The translations under genes were made by a program, and so were the position numbers. A DNA stretch of 17,445 nucleotides. Source: Bacteroidota bacterium (lineage in GTDB: Bacteria; Bacteroidota; Bacteroidia; Bacteroidales; Rikenellaceae). Shown here one piece after another: positions 15,940 to 17,445 of this stretch. Numbering within the stretch: position 1 is the first letter of the stretch; each line of letters opens with the position of its first letter. The notes under the pieces were generated by a model. That model did no database searches. It was given only the letters and a program-made list of their open reading frames with translations, and was not told where the DNA came from. Location of the stretch: positions 1 to 17,445 of the forward strand of contig JAEZPN010000004.1 in assembly GCA_023413645.1 (NCBI GenBank), written 5' to 3'.

Positions 15940-16971
15940 CTATGAGTAGCTCTCAACGACAGCCTCGAGGTGCTGCTTCCAGATGAGAGCTGCACCACCC
16001 AAAATAGCAACATTCTTATCCTGAATACCGCTCATCATAAGCTTAACCTTGCCCTTGAATACTGTGAGCTGGTTCTCCTCCATGTACTTGTATGTTGGGC
16101 GCATGATGTAGTCACCAGCATTTGCCAAGCCACCAAAGAGGATGATAGCCTCGGGTGATGTCACGGCTGTGAGGTCGGCAAGAGCCAAACCTAGTACCTT
16201 ACCTGTGCGCTCGAATGCCTCCAAGGCGATGGGGTCGTTCTTTGCAGCAGCGTCAGAGAGCATCTTTGCCTCAAACTTATCGTAAGGGATTGATCGAAGC
16301 TCACTGTCACATGTCATAGACGCCATGAGGTCGAAGGCTGTGCGCTTGATGCCCGTAGCAGATACGTATGCCTCGAGACAACCCTTGCGACCGCAACCAC
16401 ACTGACGACCAGTCTCGCGTGAGTCAACAGCGATGTGGCCATACTCGCCAGCGAAGCCGTCGTGGCCATAGACCATCTCGCCATTACATACGATGCCAGA
16501 GCCGAGGCCTGTGCCGAGTGTAATCATTGCGAAGTCCTTCATGCCACGTGCGTTACCGAATACCATTTCGCCGATAGCTGCGGCGTTGGCGTCGTTTGTG
16601 ACCATGACCTTTGCACCGCCCATCAAGCGGCTGAGGTCGTCAACAAAGTTGAAGATGCGGATTGAGTCGGGACGTGGATCTGCGGGATTCTCAAACTTCC
16701 AGAGGTTTGCGGGTGTCTCGATGCGTCCTGAGTGGATGTTTGCGTTGGGAGCACCCACGCCAATACCGATAAGGTCGCACTCGGGCTGCTTGGCGATAAG
16801 CTCCTTCATCGCAGTTGCGAGTGTCTCCATATATGGTTTATAGTCGTCGTAGTATTTGAACTTGTCGGTAGATATTTTGCCTTCGGCAACTACGTTACCG
16901 TCCTCATCAACAAGACCAAAGGCAGTATTGGTGCCACCAATATCAATGCCCATTGCATATTTTTTTGTCAT
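15940..16971 (-). CDS. ROK-family sugar kinase, probable glucokinase
   Basis: A 343-residue cytosolic kinase of the ROK family, without the N-terminal DNA-binding domain found in ROK repressors, so an enzyme rather than a regulator. Seen: the phosphate loop GIDIGGTNTAFGLVD (8-22), TNDANAAA at 125-132 with catalytic Asp127, ITLGTGLGSGI (150-160), EYGHIAVD (176-183) with His179, and the zinc motif CGCGRKGCLE (191-200) with Cys191, Cys193 and Cys198. GIGVGAPN (69-76) and LFGGLANAG complete the pattern. The EYGH segment fits glucose or a related hexose; glucokinase is the common assignment for Bacteroidales relatives, but N-acetyl sugars or others are possible. It stands alone, with its own promoter upstream and a hairpin terminator downstream. 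Confidence 0.88.
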   Translation of the reverse strand: MTKKYAMGIDIGGTNTAFGLVDEDGNVVAEGKISTDKFKYYDDYKPYMETLATAMKELIAKQPECDLIGIGVGAPNANIHSGRIETPANLWKFENPADPRPDSIRIFNFVDDLSRLMGGAKVMVTNDANAAAIGEMVFGNARGMKDFAMITLGTGLGSGIVCNGEMVYGHDGFAGEYGHIAVDSRETGRQCGCGRKGCLEAYVSATGIKRTAFDLMASMTCDSELRSIPYDKFEAKMLSDAAAKNDPIALEAFERTGKVLGLALADLTAVTSPEAIILFGGLANAGDYIMRPTYKYMEENQLTVFKGKVKLMMSGIQDKNVAILGGAALIWKQHLEAVVESYS

Positions 16972-17161
16972 GCTTGTAGTGTTATTTGAAAATTTTATTG
17001 GTCAAAGTTACCAAAATTATTTTAATCTATGCAAAAATTTTATTAATTTTGACGCATATTATCCAATAAGTACCGCGCGAGGGACGTTGGTATGTGTGCG
17101 ATAAGTACTTAAAATGAAGCGTATTGCTTTGTAATTAAGGTGACATAAAAGAGTAAGAGAT
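16972..17161. other. AT-rich divergent intergenic region
   Basis: This 190-base gap separates the kinase (minus) from the prenyl synthase (plus). The half nearest the kinase is very AT-rich and holds the kinase promoter. In the half nearest the prenyl synthase I found no full TTTG/TAnnTTTG pair; TTGCTTTG near 17124-17131 has one mismatch and no partner box at the right distance. No tRNA, riboswitch or open frame of interest was seen. Confidence 0.6.
17003..17035 (-). promoter_or_regulatory. Bacteroidota-type promoter of the ROK kinase gene
   Basis: Read on the minus strand, TTTG (17035-17032) and TAACTTTG (17010-17003) match the -33 and -7 consensus boxes with 21 bases between them. Transcription would begin near 17000, leaving a leader of about 28 bases before the ATG at 16971. 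The -7 sequence is identical to that of the GNAT-alkyltransferase promoter. Confidence 0.75.
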
Positions 17162-17445
17162 ATGATTCGTACGAATGAAGAGATTTTAGCAGAGTTTGAG
17201 GCAACGCTCAGCCAGATGCAGACCCCCGCAGAGCCCGAGTTGTTGTATGCCCCAATTATCTACTCAATGTCGGGAGGAGGTAAGCGTCTTCGCCCCGTGT
17301 TGTTGCTTATCGCTACCGAGGCCTTCGGTGGTAGTGCCGATAAGGCTATGCCTGCGGCTATGGCGGTGGAGGTCTTCCACAACTTCACGCTCCTACACGA
17401 CGATATTATGGATAACGCTGCTATGCGCCGTGGTAAGCCCTCGGT
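17162..17445 (+). CDS. Trans-polyprenyl diphosphate synthase, partial (C-terminus outside window)
   Basis: The first 94 residues of an isoprenyl diphosphate synthase, which extends allylic diphosphates with isopentenyl diphosphate in the cytosol. I translated it from the ATG at 17162. Seen: GGGKRLRP at 38-45 (substrate-binding Lys and Arg) and LLHDDIMD at 77-84, the first aspartate-rich motif DDxxD (80-84), followed by RRGKPS. The motif lacks the two-residue insert of E. coli-type farnesyl diphosphate synthases. Phe75 lies five residues before the motif; in related enzymes a bulky residue there limits product length, which suggests a C15-C20 product. That is inference, and the second DDxxD is off the right edge. 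Divergent from the kinase gene. Confidence 0.92.
   Translation, partial: MIRTNEEILAEFEATLSQMQTPAEPELLYAPIIYSMSGGGKRLRPVLLLIATEAFGGSADKAMPAAMAVEVFHNFTLLHDDIMDNAAMRRGKPS

Noticed and set aside
1..17445. Mobile element, CRISPR array, phage or defence island
   Set aside because: No transposase or integrase, no repeated spacer pattern, no phage protein, and gene content is conserved housekeeping throughout.

Overview
The window is a chromosomal core region from a member of the Bacteroidota, most likely the order Bacteroidales. This rests on three things. Two promoters match the Bacteroidota pattern TTTG-N19-21-TAnnTTTG, most start codons lack Shine-Dalgarno sites, and several proteins have forms typical of the phylum (an FtsI with one PASTA domain, a MraY with a long polar loop insert, a two-domain FtsL-like protein, an OlsB/GlsB-type N-acyltransferase). 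By eye the base composition is close to half G+C, with AT-rich intergenic gaps. I cannot fix the genus; a Rikenellaceae/Alistipes-like organism is a guess.

Layout. (1) Bases 1-1613, minus strand: a two-gene unit in which a GNAT acetyltransferase fused to an O6-alkylguanine-DNA alkyltransferase domain overlaps a short-chain dehydrogenase that runs off the left edge. It has its own promoter very close to the start codon. (2) Bases 1700-14897, minus strand: one long tightly packed run, rsmH - ftsL-like - ftsI - murE - mraY - murD - ftsW - hslR-like S4 gene - leuS - formate/nitrite transporter (FNT), closed by a strong hairpin terminator. The first seven genes are the front half of the division and cell wall (dcw) cluster. 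The usual next genes (murG, murC, ftsQ, ftsA, ftsZ) do not follow ftsW; translation-related genes and a transporter take their place. (3) Bases 15001-15882, plus strand: an OlsB/GlsB-like lipid N-acyltransferase, head to head with the dcw run. (4) Bases 15940-16971, minus strand: a ROK-family sugar kinase with a good promoter, convergent with the acyltransferase and separated from it by a hairpin that probably ends transcription from both sides. (5) Bases 17162-17445, plus strand: the N-terminal part of a trans-polyprenyl diphosphate synthase, cut by the right edge.

How the genes fit together. MurD, MurE and MraY make the UDP-MurNAc-pentapeptide and load it on the lipid carrier. MurE carries the DNPR signature of meso-diaminopimelate addition. 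FtsW and FtsI form the septal glycan polymerase/transpeptidase pair, with the FtsL-like protein as partner. RsmH, the S4 protein and LeuRS serve ribosomes and translation. The acyltransferase and the prenyl synthase belong to membrane lipid and isoprenoid synthesis.

I see no mobile element, CRISPR array, phage gene, tRNA or rRNA, and no stretch above 300 bases without a gene. I found no clearly new multi-gene system. The points most worth checking are the GNAT-alkyltransferase fusion with glutamine at the arginine-finger position, its apparently leaderless promoter, the truncated dcw cluster, and the long acidic extension of the FtsL-like protein.
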